From Lagopus muta (Eukaryota > Chordata > Aves > Galliformes > Phasianidae), in assembly GCF_023343835.1 (NCBI RefSeq), contig NC_064443.1, positions 19,107,501 through 19,171,500 of the forward strand: a stretch of DNA of 64,000 nt, written 5' to 3'. Numbering within the stretch: position 1 is the stretch's first letter; each line of letters starts with the position of its first letter. The notes beneath the pieces were generated by a model. It searched no databases and had not been told where the DNA came from. It saw nothing but the letters and a program-made list of their open reading frames with translations. A program made the translations under genes and the position numbers. Shown here piece by piece: positions 14,101-27,380 of this stretch.

Positions 14101-16560
14101 GGATGCATTTACACTAGTTTAAGTGTTAATTACGTGGAACGGCTGTGTTTTTTCTCATTTCAAGAGCAAGAGCCAAGCCTCTGGCTCAGATGGGTGCTTG
14201 GGTCCAGATTCAGCAGCCTACTGACACACCTGTAGCAGTTACAGGGTAAATCTCACTGCACTGCCTCTGCCATGCTTTTTTCCTTCCATCTTTACCCTTA
14301 AAAATGAAATGAAAAAGCCATTTGCTCATCTGAGCAATATTGACACACCGCATTTGCTCAGACAACAAGGATCAATAGCTTACAAAACCCAAGAGATCTG
14401 CCAGGACATGGAAAAATATAATAAAGATCAAGGTAACAGCAGGTTTTAATTATGTGTGAGGAGAAAGTATGTTCTGTAAGGTCTTTGCAATTTGAGACTA
14501 TAATCAAAATGTCATCAGTCTGCTTCTTGTGTTTTCAATCTCTTAGGAAAATGACTAAAACTGGTATAACATTTTCAGATTAATTTTGATGCTTCTATCA
14601 GAAAGCCTGACATTTGGCTAATGTCAGACATCACCTACATTGTCATTTGATTCCTTTCTTCCCCCTTGGGTGTCACTTCACTAATGACCTAGATGTGATA
14701 ATGAAATGCAACTAACAGATTAGGGACAAAACTTGGAAAACAAAGCAGTACAGGCTATGACAACACACCACTGATCAAGATGCTGAGAACTGCAGGATGT
14801 ATAATACCAAGAAGTGAAAATACTCTCTTCATTTGTTCATTTGGGTGATACCAGCCTGCTTCATGGCTTACCACCTGTGATGTACCACTGCTCTTAGTCA
14901 CAGCACAAGTCAGAACACTCCCGATACCCTTTGCTTTTCTCTGTAAATTCAAGCTTACAGATTTTCAGCTTGTTCCTTCAGCTCAGCTCACTGCTGCAAT
15001 CCCTTCTCCCTATCCTCAGCCACACTGCTACACATCTTTCCCTGCAGCCCATATCCAAGACTTGCTACCATTCCTCCAGACAAGCTGCTGCTAACAGTGC
15101 CTTGACTACTAACTCTGAGGACTGTTCTGCTATCCCAAGCACTCCTAATTTCAAGTGCAGCCCAAATAAACCTCAGAGGAAACCCAGTAATTAACCACAG
15201 CATTAGAAAGGAGGCATACAGTTTAGGTGGAAATTATGAGACACCCAGATTGTTTTGGCTCTTGTTGATATTATTACCCTGCATGATGAAGGGGTTTGAA
15301 AAAGGTGTGCCCAAAGGATGAAATGCACAGCTTTAAAAACAATGTCTGCCAGGGGTGGGGACTTTGAAGAGGTGGTTGACCAAACATTGCCCATGAAGTC
15401 TCTGAAAAGCAGCCTTAATTGAGCACACATTTCTTAGACCAAGCCTTCCAGAGGGTGGTAGGGTTTGATTCTGTCATTGGTACTGGATAACAAGAACTCA
15501 CTTCTTTCTAACTTGTTCTTAAAATCCTAAATTGGGCTGATAAGACTTGAAGTGCACTTACTGCTATTACCAGAAGTCAGGACCTGTGGTGCACAACTTT
15601 GAGAAAAGACACAGTGAATGACATCACTGCATTCCCCATGATGCCATCGATGTGCAGAGCTCACATCCAGCCCTGTCACTTACACCAACAAGACAGAAAC
15701 TACAGCTGAAATAACCTTCATGAAGCCACACTCCAAACCTCTGGAACCAACTCAAAAATTGAAGTGTTACAGCATTCTATTATTGCAACAGCTGCTACTG
15801 AGATAATTGCAAAATGGAGAAGTGACTTATCTTCTTGCAGATGGGGCTCCCATTTCTCTGCATCTTAGATAATAAACACTGACTGAAGAAAGCATGTCAG
15901 AATATGCAAGACCAAACACAGCATGGAGAGACAAACCAGGCTTTGCCACCCCTTATTAATTATCTGCCCTTGAAGACTATATTCTGCTTTTAATTCAGGC
16001 CTCCTACACAAGGTGTACATTTTAAAGGATAGAGAACTACAGCAACTAAAAGCTGTTAAAGCACAGTGCATGCACCACTCTTACCACATTACAACTTCCC
16101 TATCGAGGAAAAAAGGAAAAGCTTTCCACAGAGCACACCAGAAATACTTGAACAAATTACTGAAGGCAGAGAGCTGTGGAAGTCAGGAGACATCACTCAC
16201 CAACCTCTGTAAAATACACCTTTACTAATGAACTATATCAGCTGAACCAGGTTTTTGGGGGGAGACTGACTTGCCTCATATGGGTATAAGTCAGTAATGT
16301 AAATATGGCAAGGAAAGAAGCCACCACACCAAGCAGCAGGCTTTAAAGCAAACAGGGCAACAAAACAAGCCTCATGATTCCCCAACCCAACTTTCAGCAT
16401 ACTGTTCCAGGATTCTTTCTGCCCCATTCAGAGTCCATCAGACAGCTCCACCCACAAGAGGAGCAGGAATGAACACCACGACACAGGATTTAGTCAGCAC
16501 TACAGCTGCAGATGCCTTGAACCGAAGACAAGGAGCAATCACAGTCTGGTAACAAAAAAG

Positions 16561-16797
16561 GAATCACTTACCACTTTCAGAAGACCAGGGCTCACTAACC
16601 ACTCCAAGAGAGGTGACTTCTAAGCAGAGAACCTTCCCCTGCCGTGGCCAGCCCTTAAATGGGGTTAGGGGTGGGGGGGAGCCAGGGCCCATCTGTTCCA
16701 ATCACACACTGAACTGCCTGCACCTGTGCTCACAGGGCTGGCTGTGCCCCATCACCAGGTGCTCAATCACTGTTCAGGCTGCAACCTGATGGTTCGT
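16561..16797 (-). mobile_element. LTR-like interspersed repeat, copy 1
   Basis: Member of a four-copy family in this window; sense strand is minus. Shared landmarks in sense order: GATTGAGCACCTGG, GAGCACAGGTGCAGGCA, a TATA-like ATTTAAGGG (complement of 16652-16660), GGGGAAGG, and a splice-donor-like GTAAGT (complement of 16566-16571) about 82 bases downstream of the TATA-like box. This is the most diverged of the three minus copies. The combination of promoter-like motif and donor resembles a solo LTR or LTR plus leader; the family name is unknown to me. Confidence 0.65.
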
Positions 16798-19278
16798 GTA
16801 CAAATAGTGCTGCTGAACACTGCAGCTTGGATAAAGAGCATGCTTGCTAGAACTGCTGTGCTTCCATGCCACCTTCTAAGCTGGATAGCACAGCCCTGCA
16901 GGCAGGGCTCACCCAGGCTGTGGCCCTGCAGAACCTGGGCTGCAGGAGGCTTGCAGAAATGGGCACACCATGAGGCTGTGCTGCCCACAGCGACACCCAG
17001 ACACCTCCCTGCTGCTTTGGAATGGAGCAAGAACCCGCATGACTGACCCATGCAGGCACCCTCACCTGCTGGGTGCTCACAGCGTGCCTGTGGGGTGGGA
17101 GGGAATTGTAATTGTTCAGCTGTGAGTGATGTGTGAGCACCTGTCAGAGGGGCAGGCAGGATCAGGGCAAGGCACGAAATTAATTTATTTTCCAGCGTGT
17201 GGCATTGCCTGGGCTGCGGTCAGTTTGTCAGGGTTGCAGACGTCTGGAAGTGCATCACTTAAAATAGCAGATATAAAATCCCACCTCGACACGGGGCTGG
17301 ATGTTGAAGAAAGCAGTTCAGACAGGCATAGGCATCTGGAATGTGTTTAACTTTCAGGGAAATGACCCCTTCCATGACAGGTGTGCTCTGTTCCATAATG
17401 CAATATCTCGCATTTGAGCTGTTTTCCTAAGACACAGCTAGCTTTTCTCTTTATTAAATATAGAACGAGACCTCATACTGTTACACAATCTCATTTTACC
17501 TTCAAAGACTTCATAAAGGTACTTTTGATTCTTTAGAAACACGAAGCACTGGCAGTCAAAACAAAAAGCCCTCTGTTTCACAGGGCTGCCTGGCACACCT
17601 GAGGCTGTCAGCAGAGCAGGGCTGTGCTGTTCTGAGCCGTCTCAGATGAGCAGCATCTGGCCAGCTGGGGTCAGCACGGCTCAGCTAGCTCGTTGAAGTC
17701 AGTGCTGTGAGCCCAACACTGAAAAGAACACGAAATGAGCCACTGCTGTTGTAAATGTAAATGCTTTTAAAAACGATGCTGCAAGAAATCTGATGTGCTA
17801 ACGAATAATGCTTAATCTCTCTGCTCCTGCTCTGCAAAGAGTAATTTGAAGCTAAACTATCCAAGAATGCAGTTAGTAAGCAGGTTTCTATGTTTTAATC
17901 TTCTAATGTGCCAGCAGTCATGGCATGATAGCTCTTTCTCACTGTGTCAGCCATAGCAATTTATGACTGCGTGGGAACTTGAGGCCATTTTAGATCATCA
18001 GTCCTTTGCAGGTGCTTGCTTCAGATGAAGGTCTGTGCCTCACACACTACCGATGCAAGTGGAAATATCAAAGCAGCGCTGTTGTAATCTGGCAAGTCAG
18101 AAATAAAATCTCCAATGTGCTGTAGCCAGTGCTCCCCTAGCAGGTTGGGAAGTTTCTACTGCGTGCTTCCATGCATGGGACGATTTGTCATCATGGAGGC
18201 TCATTAAGCCTAATGTAAACACAGATCATCATATATATGTATATGGCAGCTTTAACACTAAACCTCAAAAAAGTTAAACTCTAGTGTGCAAATGAGCAGT
18301 TGTGCTGATGTAAGTTACCTCCAACGTGAGATATAAGCCTGGCTAGGGATCTAACTCTGAGCAAGCTGGTATGTTCATGGTACTGAATTTGGAAGGATCT
18401 GTGGGTGTATGAAAATAATGTCCACAAATCTGTGCGCCCTTTAGTCTCAGCACATGCTGCAGATACCAACTGCCCCAGGTTTTCCTTTAGCTGTGTATCC
18501 ACGTTACATTTCAGGCATGAGTGAATGGATGTAGCAAACCTAGAGAGACTCGTCAGAGTGTTTCAGGATGTAAGCCTGGGTTTTCCACAGGCGGAAGATA
18601 GAGAATAGGGAATTCAGAGTTCAAACACCACCTCTTAAAAGACAACATTCCTTTCATATTCCCTGCAGGGCTCACTCATAGCACGCTTTGTGCTAATTAA
18701 ATCAAAATACAGGGACTTTATTTTTGCTAAATACAAAGGCTGACTCTTTCAATAATCAGGTTTCATTCTTAGTATGTAAGCAAAGGAGAGAAGTGTCTCC
18801 AAAATATGTTGGTCAGAGGGGAGTCAGAGAAGGAGAAAAATGTTAAAAAGAAGAAACTGAAAGATTTTAAGTATTCCATTGAATGACAAGTGCCCAGGCA
18901 TCTTTCAGATACAAACAGGAATGCCAGGCAAGCAGCTCTGGGTTGAAAATAATACAGAGATGTGTAATTTCTGCTGTCATTAGGCACCTGTATGGCACAA
19001 AAACCTGCAGAAGGACAGCCATGGCAATAGGCGTGAGAAGAGCAACAAGAGAGAAAGCAGTGCTTCTCAGCCCTGAATGACTCACTGGGGGTTCAACAGA
19101 ATATCTTCAAGATTTCTTCTGTTTCCTACTGGATGTGCTGCTGTGTGATGCATTTGGTGTATGTGGAATGCTAGCCAAGCTGCAGCGCATCTTGAGCTCA
19201 GCATGGTGCTCATCATCAGCCTAAGAAAACCAAAGTGGTTCCATAATTTAGGAACTCTTCCAGATCCTGGGTCTTCCT

Positions 19279-19495
19279 GTATGGGAACCTCTGATTGACC
19301 AACTGAGGCGAGCATTGAGCCAGCCAGAGGAGCACAGGCGAAGGCAATGCAGCCGTGCTGCAGGAAGGGGGAGCCTGGCCGCACCCCTCCTAGACCTATT
19401 GAAGAGCTGGCTGCCAGTGGGGAAGGATCTCTGCTGGAGATCTGCTCTGCTGGAGTTTTGTGAGTGAGTCCAGGACAGGGGTAAGCTTTCTATCC
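19279..19495 (+). mobile_element. LTR-like interspersed repeat, copy 2 (only + copy)
   Basis: Aligns with the reverse complement of the copies at 35 kb and 52 kb: TATGGGAAC at the 5' edge, then GAGCACAGGCGAAGGCAATG, CTCCTAGACCT, a degenerate TATA-like ATTGAAGAG at about 19398-19406, GGCTGCCAGTGGGGAAGGA and a donor-like GGGGTAAGC (GTAAGC 19481-19486). The preceding 200 bases (19083-19278) may belong to a longer element but show no match to the other copies. Confidence 0.7.
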
Positions 19496-20081
19496 ATTCT
19501 CTTTTTGTTATCATTATCTGCTTTGCCAAACTCTCTTGTTTATCTTGTAATTATAACATCCTAATATTCTTTGATTATATACTTCCTTTCTTCTTCTGTG
19601 AAACCAGAAGGTGCGCTGAGAAATCTGAAGACTAGGAAAGCTTAGTCTGTAGGAAAGTCACAGAAGTATTTGTAGAAGAGTAGAAAGGTCATGCTCCTTG
19701 AGGAAGGAGCATTCACTCCTTACTTTGTGCACAGTATAATCCCTGGAAGCAGCGTTGTCAGTGTGGCTCAGGTCTTACCCAGAGGAGCTGCTCTCGTGCT
19801 GCAGTGTCTTCTAGGGGCTCCTCCAACACATGGTCGCTGTTTTGCATGGGCTGCCTTGGAGAAGATGACTGATAACGCTCTGTGAGTATCAATGTGGATC
19901 AGGCTGAAAGCAATGACCTGCAGGTAAAGTGTTATGTGTTTTATCACCGGCTGACTCGCAAGGAAAAATGTGTTATGGAGAAAGAATATTACTGTTACTG
20001 GTCCGATGTTTATGTCAAATGCCTCTCAGCCTCGCTTTGGAAAAGAATGGATGATTATTGCGAGCCATACAATTGCAGAGC

Positions 20082-20097
20082 AAATAAATAAATAAAT
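20082..20097. repeat. AAAT simple repeat
   Basis: Four AAAT units in a row; ordinary microsatellite. Confidence 0.95.
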
Positions 20098-23000
20098 CCC
20101 AAGTTGTCTGCAGCCAATAAAGTAATTTCATCGTGTTTTACAGCCCGATAACACTGAAGCTGTCAGAACACGCTGCCAACGCGCTCTATTTGTGCTGAGG
20201 AACTGCCCGGCTGCAAGGCTCCCCAGTTGTTGACGTAGCAGATCTGCATGCAAAAAGCCTGCTTTCATCAGCACCTGATTCTGCTCCCACACACTGCCTG
20301 CTTCCCCTTTAGCAAGCATTGAACTGAATGAGCTGCTTCCTTCTCATCTGGTTCTAAACTACGAAGAGCAGAAATGAGGGATGACATAGCTGGATCATTT
20401 ATTAAGATGATTAAAATTAATCTAATAATTAAGTTGTTTTGTTTATTTTTCATACTCAGGCCTCCCCTAGAAAAGCACACCATATGCACCATCAAGAGGA
20501 GAACGTTCCTGTTGCCCTCCAAACGTGCAGCCTGCCAATTATGAGAATTAGAATGCCCTTCATAGAAGGGTTTTCCAGATGGTTGTGATGAAGTATGAGA
20601 GGTATTGATTCGTGTCTTTGCAGTGTAAAAATGAAACGAATAAACCGTTGTCACTGAGAGCTCCAGCCCATGCAGGCATTCCATAAAGTGTCACAAGTAA
20701 TGCTGAACAGGACAAATGTCAGGAGATCTTGGATATGATGGTTCACTGCTCCCAGTAGGTAATGATGTGAAGTGTATTGAGAATAGGTGGTTTGTTTAGA
20801 TGCATGGGCTTTTCTTCTAGAGGAATGAGGGTTTGTATTCTAGGACTTACTAATTTTTATTTTTTTTTTTAGTTTTCTATCATTCAAACCACTGAAAAAA
20901 TTCCAATTTCTGTGTATAAATTTGAAACGCTGTCATTAGAGCAATTCACACTGATACATGTTCATAAAGTAGTGTAGCCACTAATGCAGATTCAGAAAGC
21001 AGATGTGTTGGGAGTTTTTCCCAGGAGAGAATTCTGTGCATCAGGGTGCATGGAGAGAGAACCAGAGCTGTTCTGTCTGGATTCATTTTGATGTGCAGTT
21101 ATGGAACATGTAATAGCACCCTTGGTATCTGACAGGGTCTGGTGGTTGGCATTACAGGCAGCATTCCGGGTTGTATCATCTTTTGGACAAAATTCCAGAT
21201 CAGCTGTCTTAACAAGAAGGCAGGTTTTTCATCAGTTTCAGATAAGCTCGAAAGTCACTTGGTGCCTAATGAGTTGTGACATCTTCTGTTGGTTTGGTTC
21301 TTGCAGTCGTGTGGAAAATATCTATGAAAGGCATTGGCCATTAATAAAACAGAAAACGACACAAGCAGCACAGACAGCATTGTCTGATGATTCATTGCGC
21401 TGGGAATCGGGACATGCAGGCTCCGTGACTGCAGATAATAGAGGCAGTGCCAAGGGAAGTCGCGTGCTTTTTCAGGTGCAGTCACAGCACTTGCAGCACA
21501 GCACAGCTCAGGGCTGCCAGAGCAGAGTCCTGCGGGTTGCAGTGATCCAGCACTGCTGAACTACAAATGGCACAGGACAGTAGCAAAGGTTACCCCGTGT
21601 TAAGCGTCCCTCTCTGGTTAACAATGCATCTTCTATCAAACAGCTCTTTTTCACAGTTAAAACCAGTAAAATAATGTAAAGATTTTTTTGCTGGACACAG
21701 AAAAATGCCCACTGGACAAAGGAAGCAGTTATCATCTTCACCTGTCAGAAGAAAGAAAATTCCTTCCATGAAATCAACAGGCTAGCAATGGTAACATTAC
21801 AAGCAGAGCAGCCCCGATTCCTGGCCATCAGCCACGTGCTCTCTCCAGCAGGATGCCCTGCAGGATCGCCTCCGCGATGACAACAGAGTGATTTTCTTTG
21901 TTTTGCTTTAAAAGGACCTCAGATCCTTAGATTGTTTTTAATTAAATTTACAATTCAGTGTTGTCATTGAAGTAAACAGGAAAGCCCGTGGGAAAGGGAT
22001 TATGGCCTCATGCTGTTGCGTGAAAGCCCCATGCAGGATGCACAAGGGCTGCGCTCTGCTCTGCGCTCTGCCAGATTCCTTTCTCCAGAAGCAGCTCTCA
22101 GACTTTTCCCCTGGACATCCACGTACTTCAGGTCACAGCCTCTTCTTATAACATCCTCAACAGAAAAAAGTAAGTCGCTCAAGAGGGGGGGGTTATATAA
22201 CTGATTATAATTAAACTGAGCTATGACACCAATAATCACACCGCATGAAACAAGAACTCAAACTACAAACTTGGCAAGAAAAGCATGGTGGAATCCAGAG
22301 CTGTCTGCGTCTCTGGTTCAAGTGTGGCTCTATCAGAAACAGCCAACGGCTATTTTTGTCTCTGGTGTACGTGATGGCTCCTCAATAAGCACTTTGTCCA
22401 AATCTCACTGAGGTCAGTAAGAGCCTTTCCATTTTCTTCATGTGTCTTTGAATGTAACTGCTGGTACGTGGGTTTGGAGCAGCTAGCTGTATCCCATAGC
22501 AGTTATCTTTCCTTCTGACAGTTTTAGCAGGAAGGTTACAAAGGCCCCTCTCCTCTACAGAATTACTTGCACAGTCGCAGCTCATCAGGCAGTGGATGGT
22601 ATAACTTCACATGGGGACCATTTTTATGCTGATCTCATGAAGAAAAGCTTCCAGCTATGCACAGCCTCCAAACAAAGCTCCAGCCCATTGCTGCATTCAC
22701 CAAGCACTATTCAGTATTTTGAGCTCTGCATTTTGCACGGTTGGAGTCTAAGCAGATGGGTGCTTAATAATGGAGGAAACACGTTCATACGTGGCTGTGT
22801 GTATGTGGACTGAGCTGCTCTTCCTCACGCTGTCAGTCAGGATGTTCCAGTAGCAGTGAGTGGAAGGATGCAGGATCAGTGCAAATTCTAGCCCTCCTCA
22901 GCAGCACCACCTGCTTCTAGATGAAAGCACTGGATAAGCGACATTTCGTCTGGATGACAGAATAAATCTGACTTATCTCCAGATCCAAACTTCAAAGGGT

Positions 23001-23914
23001 CAAGTTGCTAAAATCCTCCCCCAGCGCTGAGAGCTGTGGCAACTAATTGCTTCCATTTCAGAAGCATTTCCATCTTCTGGCACCACACACAGCCACAGAA
23101 AATTGCTGCTCGCCCAGCTGCAAACAGCTGAGAGGCAGACAGCACCTCGGGGATGGAAAGCTGGAAAGCAAAGTACAGATCTGTGTCACTGACATCTTGA
23201 CTCATGAAAATTCACACTGGTGACAATCCAGATCTCCTGGTAGCATCACAAAGTCCAAACAAAGAAAAGTTCCACATAAAGGGTGCACCTGAGGCACGCA
23301 AAAGGTGGATGCAAGCCTGAGTCCAGCAAGCAGGACCACATTTGGAAAAGGGCAGTAACCACTGTGCCACACAACCTCAGCAACCCAAGAGGGTTTGTGA
23401 TCCATGATCCACTACATTTAAAGTAGAAAAATAGATGAAGTAAAAGTGAGTTCAAATTGCATTTGAATTCAAACACCTAACAGCTGCTGACTTTCAATGG
23501 GCTTTACGGACTGCTGCCTTCAGACTCCTTTGAAATCCCTGTCAGTAACTGTCCCCCACAGATGTGCCCAGATACGAGCACCTTGCTTACCAGGGTGTCT
23601 TTAAATGGGATCCGTTCAGCTCTGTGCAGCTGTCTGTGGCCACGTGTCCACAGGCAAAAAAGTTCAGAACACAAGTATGCAACTTCAGAGATGTCTTATC
23701 TGAAGCAATATAATGCTCTCACATGGATGTTTTCTTCAAATATTTCCAAGTGTTTCTATGCTATTCCCCATGGGTAGACCAGCACAGGGCATGGCGTGCT
23801 TATTTTAAGGTGTTGTTCATATAGGGCTGATAGGGATGTGACAAGTGTAAGATTAAATAAATGGCAAAACCAATCACGTTTCATGCCTCTCTGTCCTTTG
23901 CATCTGAAAGCACA

Positions 23915-24110
23915 TAGAACCATAGAATGAGAGAATCACAAGGTTGGAAACGACCACAGCTAATGGTTTTCATCTAACAGGACCCATAGGAAGCAGTTCT
24001 CTAGTCCTGCACTGTCAGCTCTACAAGGAAAGCACTGGAGCCCGTCCCACCTCTGCAGGCTCCTTCCAGCAGCAAAGATTTCCAGCACTCATTGTGGTGA
24101 AGGATACACA
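23915..24110 (-). mobile_element. Diverged CR1 LINE 3'-end fragment
   Basis: AGAACCATAGAATGAGAGAATC then ACAAGGTTGGAAACGACC is the antisense of the typical avian CR1 3' end (…CCAACCTTGTGATTCTATG…). Similarity fades after about 200 bases, so only the 3' terminal part was inserted or is still recognisable. CR1 copies are characteristically 5'-truncated. Confidence 0.6.
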
Positions 24111-26240
24111 AATGTTTTCTAATGCATAAATGACAGCTTCAAGGAGAAATGTGGCTCCCAATGAAATCATCAGAGAATTGAGTTCTGTCATTCACTGCAG
24201 CGACACCAGGGTTTCTTCCATGCTGTCAGCATCTCTAGGTATGTTTCTGTATATTATTGCTGACAAAATTTTCTCTAGTGACCCCTGATCTTGATGTGAA
24301 AGCTTTCTGGTTGGTTTTCCTTCAATACGCTTTTCACCTAAACCTGGAAATGTGTTTGACAGAAATCCTCAGGAGGACATTTTAAGCCATTTGAAGATAC
24401 TGGGGCTCATTCATTTCTTCCCACAAATATCACACTGAGATTTTCTCCACCCGTGAGCACCACAGAAATTCACATGGAATTAAAGTCAGCATCTGATACA
24501 AGGCATTGTTTTTTGGAAGAAAGTGTTGTATGAGCTTCATATAGAATTAGAAGAAATGGAAGTATAATTTCTTGATAGTCATTATTAGCTAAAGTTTGCA
24601 GCATAACGAAGGGAGTTTGATCGTTTGTGTGCTGGGAATACAACACATCCCAGGAACTGGAAGGAGTTGTTATTTTGCAGTGCTCCTCCCTCTGTCTTAA
24701 CCTGCGTGCCTGGTGCCAGAGGGGTTGTGAAACAAAAGCAGAAATATCTCCCTCGAGAGTCACCTGGCAGAACCCCCTGAAGCAGAATGAGGCATCTCAT
24801 CACTGACAGCACAAGGCAAAGAATATGCTGCTCTCCAAATCAGTGCTGTGCGGAGATTCACGATCTGCAAGATGTAAAAGGACACGAGGAAGATGACTTC
24901 TCTACTGCCATAAGGTCTTTGATATGCAATTGAATCAGCGCTTGCCCTCAGCAAATTCTGTAAATGGCTCTTAGCATTTTAAGAAGAGGGCAGCAAAGGA
25001 AATTGTCCAGAAAAGCAAAATTCATTCAGTTCACTGTCTGTAGGGATATAGCATCCCCGCCGGATGCTAACAGCAATCTCAAATATTCTAGGGTAGGATA
25101 CAGATGGTTCCACTGACAGTCATTCACTGTCTACCCCAGTGATTGCCTTGTCCATGTGCATGACTGCAGGCAGCTTGGGAAGGCAGAAGCAGCCCCACTC
25201 ATTCCTCTGGGCCTGTTTCCAGTTAAAGCAGTGCAGTTCACGGGGCTCAAACACTGCAGCTCACAGCAGTGGGCTGTGCAGAAGGCACTGAGGGATCTGG
25301 GGCGCACTTTCACTTCTGTGAATCACAAGGAACAAAAGTAGATTTAAACGAGCACTTTACAACTCTAACAAAGCTTGCCAGCTTATTCTTCTGTTTGTTA
25401 TCTTCATCTTCTGCCATTTCTGAATGCAGAGTTCATTTCCTATCCTGCTCTTCACAATCAAGTTTCCTTTCTTCCCATTTCTTCCTAGGCGACTCTTTCC
25501 CTTGCTCTCCATCCTCCCCTGTACACAGTGACAGCACAAATAGGGAAATTTTCCTCCAAGGCTTCAGATCTCTGTCTCTGACACAACTGTCTGCTTCTGC
25601 CTTTGCAGCATCCGAAAAATCGGCGGCACCTTTTGATTCTAAGGCAAGTAGGAAGGCTTACCTGGCAGCTGCTGAGAACTTTCCTATGTGTGTTAAATAA
25701 AGCAAATGAGCTTTGAACGCCTGGTAGTGACGAGGAGAGAGGTGGTATTGCTGTGCCTGCCTGAGTTCAGTGCGAGTGCCAAGGGTGCAAATCCACACTC
25801 ATGTGCCAGAGGAGGAAGTGCTGGAAGCAGAGCCATCGCTGCCAGCCTCACACCACTGCACTGCACGGCTCAGCCACGGCAGGAGCAGCATCAGGACCTC
25901 CACCCACCCACCTTCCTGCTGACAAATGCCTTGTGTCTCAGGAGATGGCACAGACATGAGGAACATCAGCAGGAGTCCAGGCAGCGTAAAACGTCCTTTT
26001 GTGCACACATTAACTCCCACAGATTGGTCTTTACTGGTAGCCTCTGGTTGCTTCGGGACTGAAGAATTCTGGGGTTTGAGTTCATTAACCTAATAATAGG
26101 TTGCAGTGCCTCAAATCATTTCATGCTTATGCAGTGAACAGACAGTTCTGGGGGGGCTGTTTCCTCTTGTCACAGTCAGAGAGCTGTAGCCACTCCGAAG
26201 GTCACCACATACACTCAGGGTTTTGTTGCTCAGGCCTTTG

Positions 26241-26315
26241 TTGGAGTTATCTGGAATCTCCAGATGCTCCCAGTGCCCTGAGACACTGGGGGCATCTGGA
26301 AATTGGCACCTCCAA
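26241..26315 (+). other. Strong hairpin, pre-miRNA-sized foldback
   Basis: Inner arms 26259-26275 (TCCAGATGCTCCCAGTG) and 26284-26300 (CACTGGGGGCATCTGGA) pair along all 17 bases with one G-U wobble, around an 8-base loop. After one mismatch three more pairs form, then an 8/5 internal loop, then six outer pairs (26241-26246 with 26310-26315). Size and loop resemble a microRNA precursor or a short foldback element. Transcription is not shown, and I recognise no known miRNA. Confidence 0.6.
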
Positions 26316-27199
26316 GCAGGTCACACGTCACCTCAAAATCCCTGCCACGTTCACTGCGTGTGCCCATCAGCTGCCTGTGCAGGGCATGTGCAATTAACAC
26401 ATGGTCTCTGGGAGGTGCTGTACAAAACTATTGTAATTCATTTCCTTTCTTTTCAGGGACCAAATGGAAACAAAGGGCTTAACTCAACTCTGGAAGGCAA
26501 AGCAGTCCATTGACTTTAGGGGGAAGCAGAGTTGAAATTAAAATGGGATTTTTAAACAGGCGTGGACCAGATGTTTTGTATGATGGCTACAATAGCTTCT
26601 GCAGGCTGTTATCTGCAAACTCCTGGGGGATCTTGTGCAAGGAGAGATACTACATAAACACTGATATTAATTATCCTGCTATTGTGAAGGCAAATCGGTG
26701 TCAATTTCAGATGGCTCACGTTAGTATTATGGCTTTTTAAATATGATTTACAATAAAAATAAGTGGTTTTGCTTTCATTCCTGAGAAAAACAGAACAGCC
26801 TACCACAAAGGGAACTTGCCTGACTGGGAACGAAGCGTTGGTCCGAGGAAACAAAGCAGCTTGGCTGAGCTGAGCCTCACACATTGGCCCTTCCCTGAGG
26901 ACCGTGAAGGCTCCACCTGCAGAGAATCGCTTGTGATGCTGTGAGTTTCTAACCGTGGTGTCACAGCTTTTTGTCGAGTAATAAGGCTTTATTCCTAAGT
27001 ACTTCAGTAGCACTGGAGGCTTCTTCATTAGTTCTAGCTCTTCAGATGTATCGTTACAGCCATATCTGTTAGCTCTAAATGAACTTTTCACAGCCGTAGT
27101 AACAGCCAGATCCTCTGAAATGCCATTCATTATAGACTCGTTCCATTGGAGATCAATACTCTTGCCATAAATGCCACCTACCTTCCCAGCTCTACAGAT

Positions 27200-27380
27200 C
27201 CCTGAGTGCTCGGCATTTATTCCTCGCGCAGGGCCGTGGCGGATGGCCGCACGCCTTCCTTGCGGCAGCGCTTTACCGCAGTGCCACCTGGTGGGGCCCG
27301 GAGCGGAGCTCCTTCCTCGGCCGGGCGTCGGCAGCGCTGGGGACAGAGCCGTCAGCCCGAAGTGAGGCTCCGTGCCATTT
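27200..27380. promoter_or_regulatory. Small CpG-rich patch
   Basis: A short block dense in CpG (for example GCGCAGGGCCGTGGCGGATG) inside AT-moderate DNA. It contains a consensus CTCF motif. It may be an isolated regulatory island or the promoter of an unannotated non-coding RNA; no exon is recognised. Confidence 0.55.
27280..27294 (-). promoter_or_regulatory. Candidate CTCF site, - orientation
   Basis: The reverse complement reads CCACCAGGTGGCACT, matching CCASYAGRKGGCRSY at all 15 positions, within a CpG-rich patch. It faces the + oriented motif at 165-179. Confidence 0.68.

Larger units (their letters stand above)
300..16560. other. Intergenic DNA, no gene recognised
   Basis: A-T-moderate unique-looking sequence. 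All open frames are short and none has family resemblance or a consistent splice structure. Contents that can be named are three small tandem duplications (812-848, 4063-4116, 8148-8188), listed separately, and a short poly-A tract near 1893. No tRNA, rRNA or full-length transposon is evident. Confidence 0.7.
16798..27199. other. Intergenic DNA, no gene recognised
   Basis: No coding exon could be supported. Nameable contents are the LTR-like copy at 19279-19495, an AAAT simple repeat (20082-20097), a diverged CR1 piece (about 23915-24110) and a strong hairpin (26241-26315). A minus-strand frame stays open from about 27393 to 26609 but lacks an early ATG and recognisable similarity. Confidence 0.65.

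Noticed and set aside
19882-20091. 69-codon + frame with several Cys and Tyr residues, followed by AATAAA motifs
   Set aside because: It starts at GTG rather than ATG, the cysteine spacing fits no motif I know, and the AATAAA signals arise from an AAAT simple repeat.
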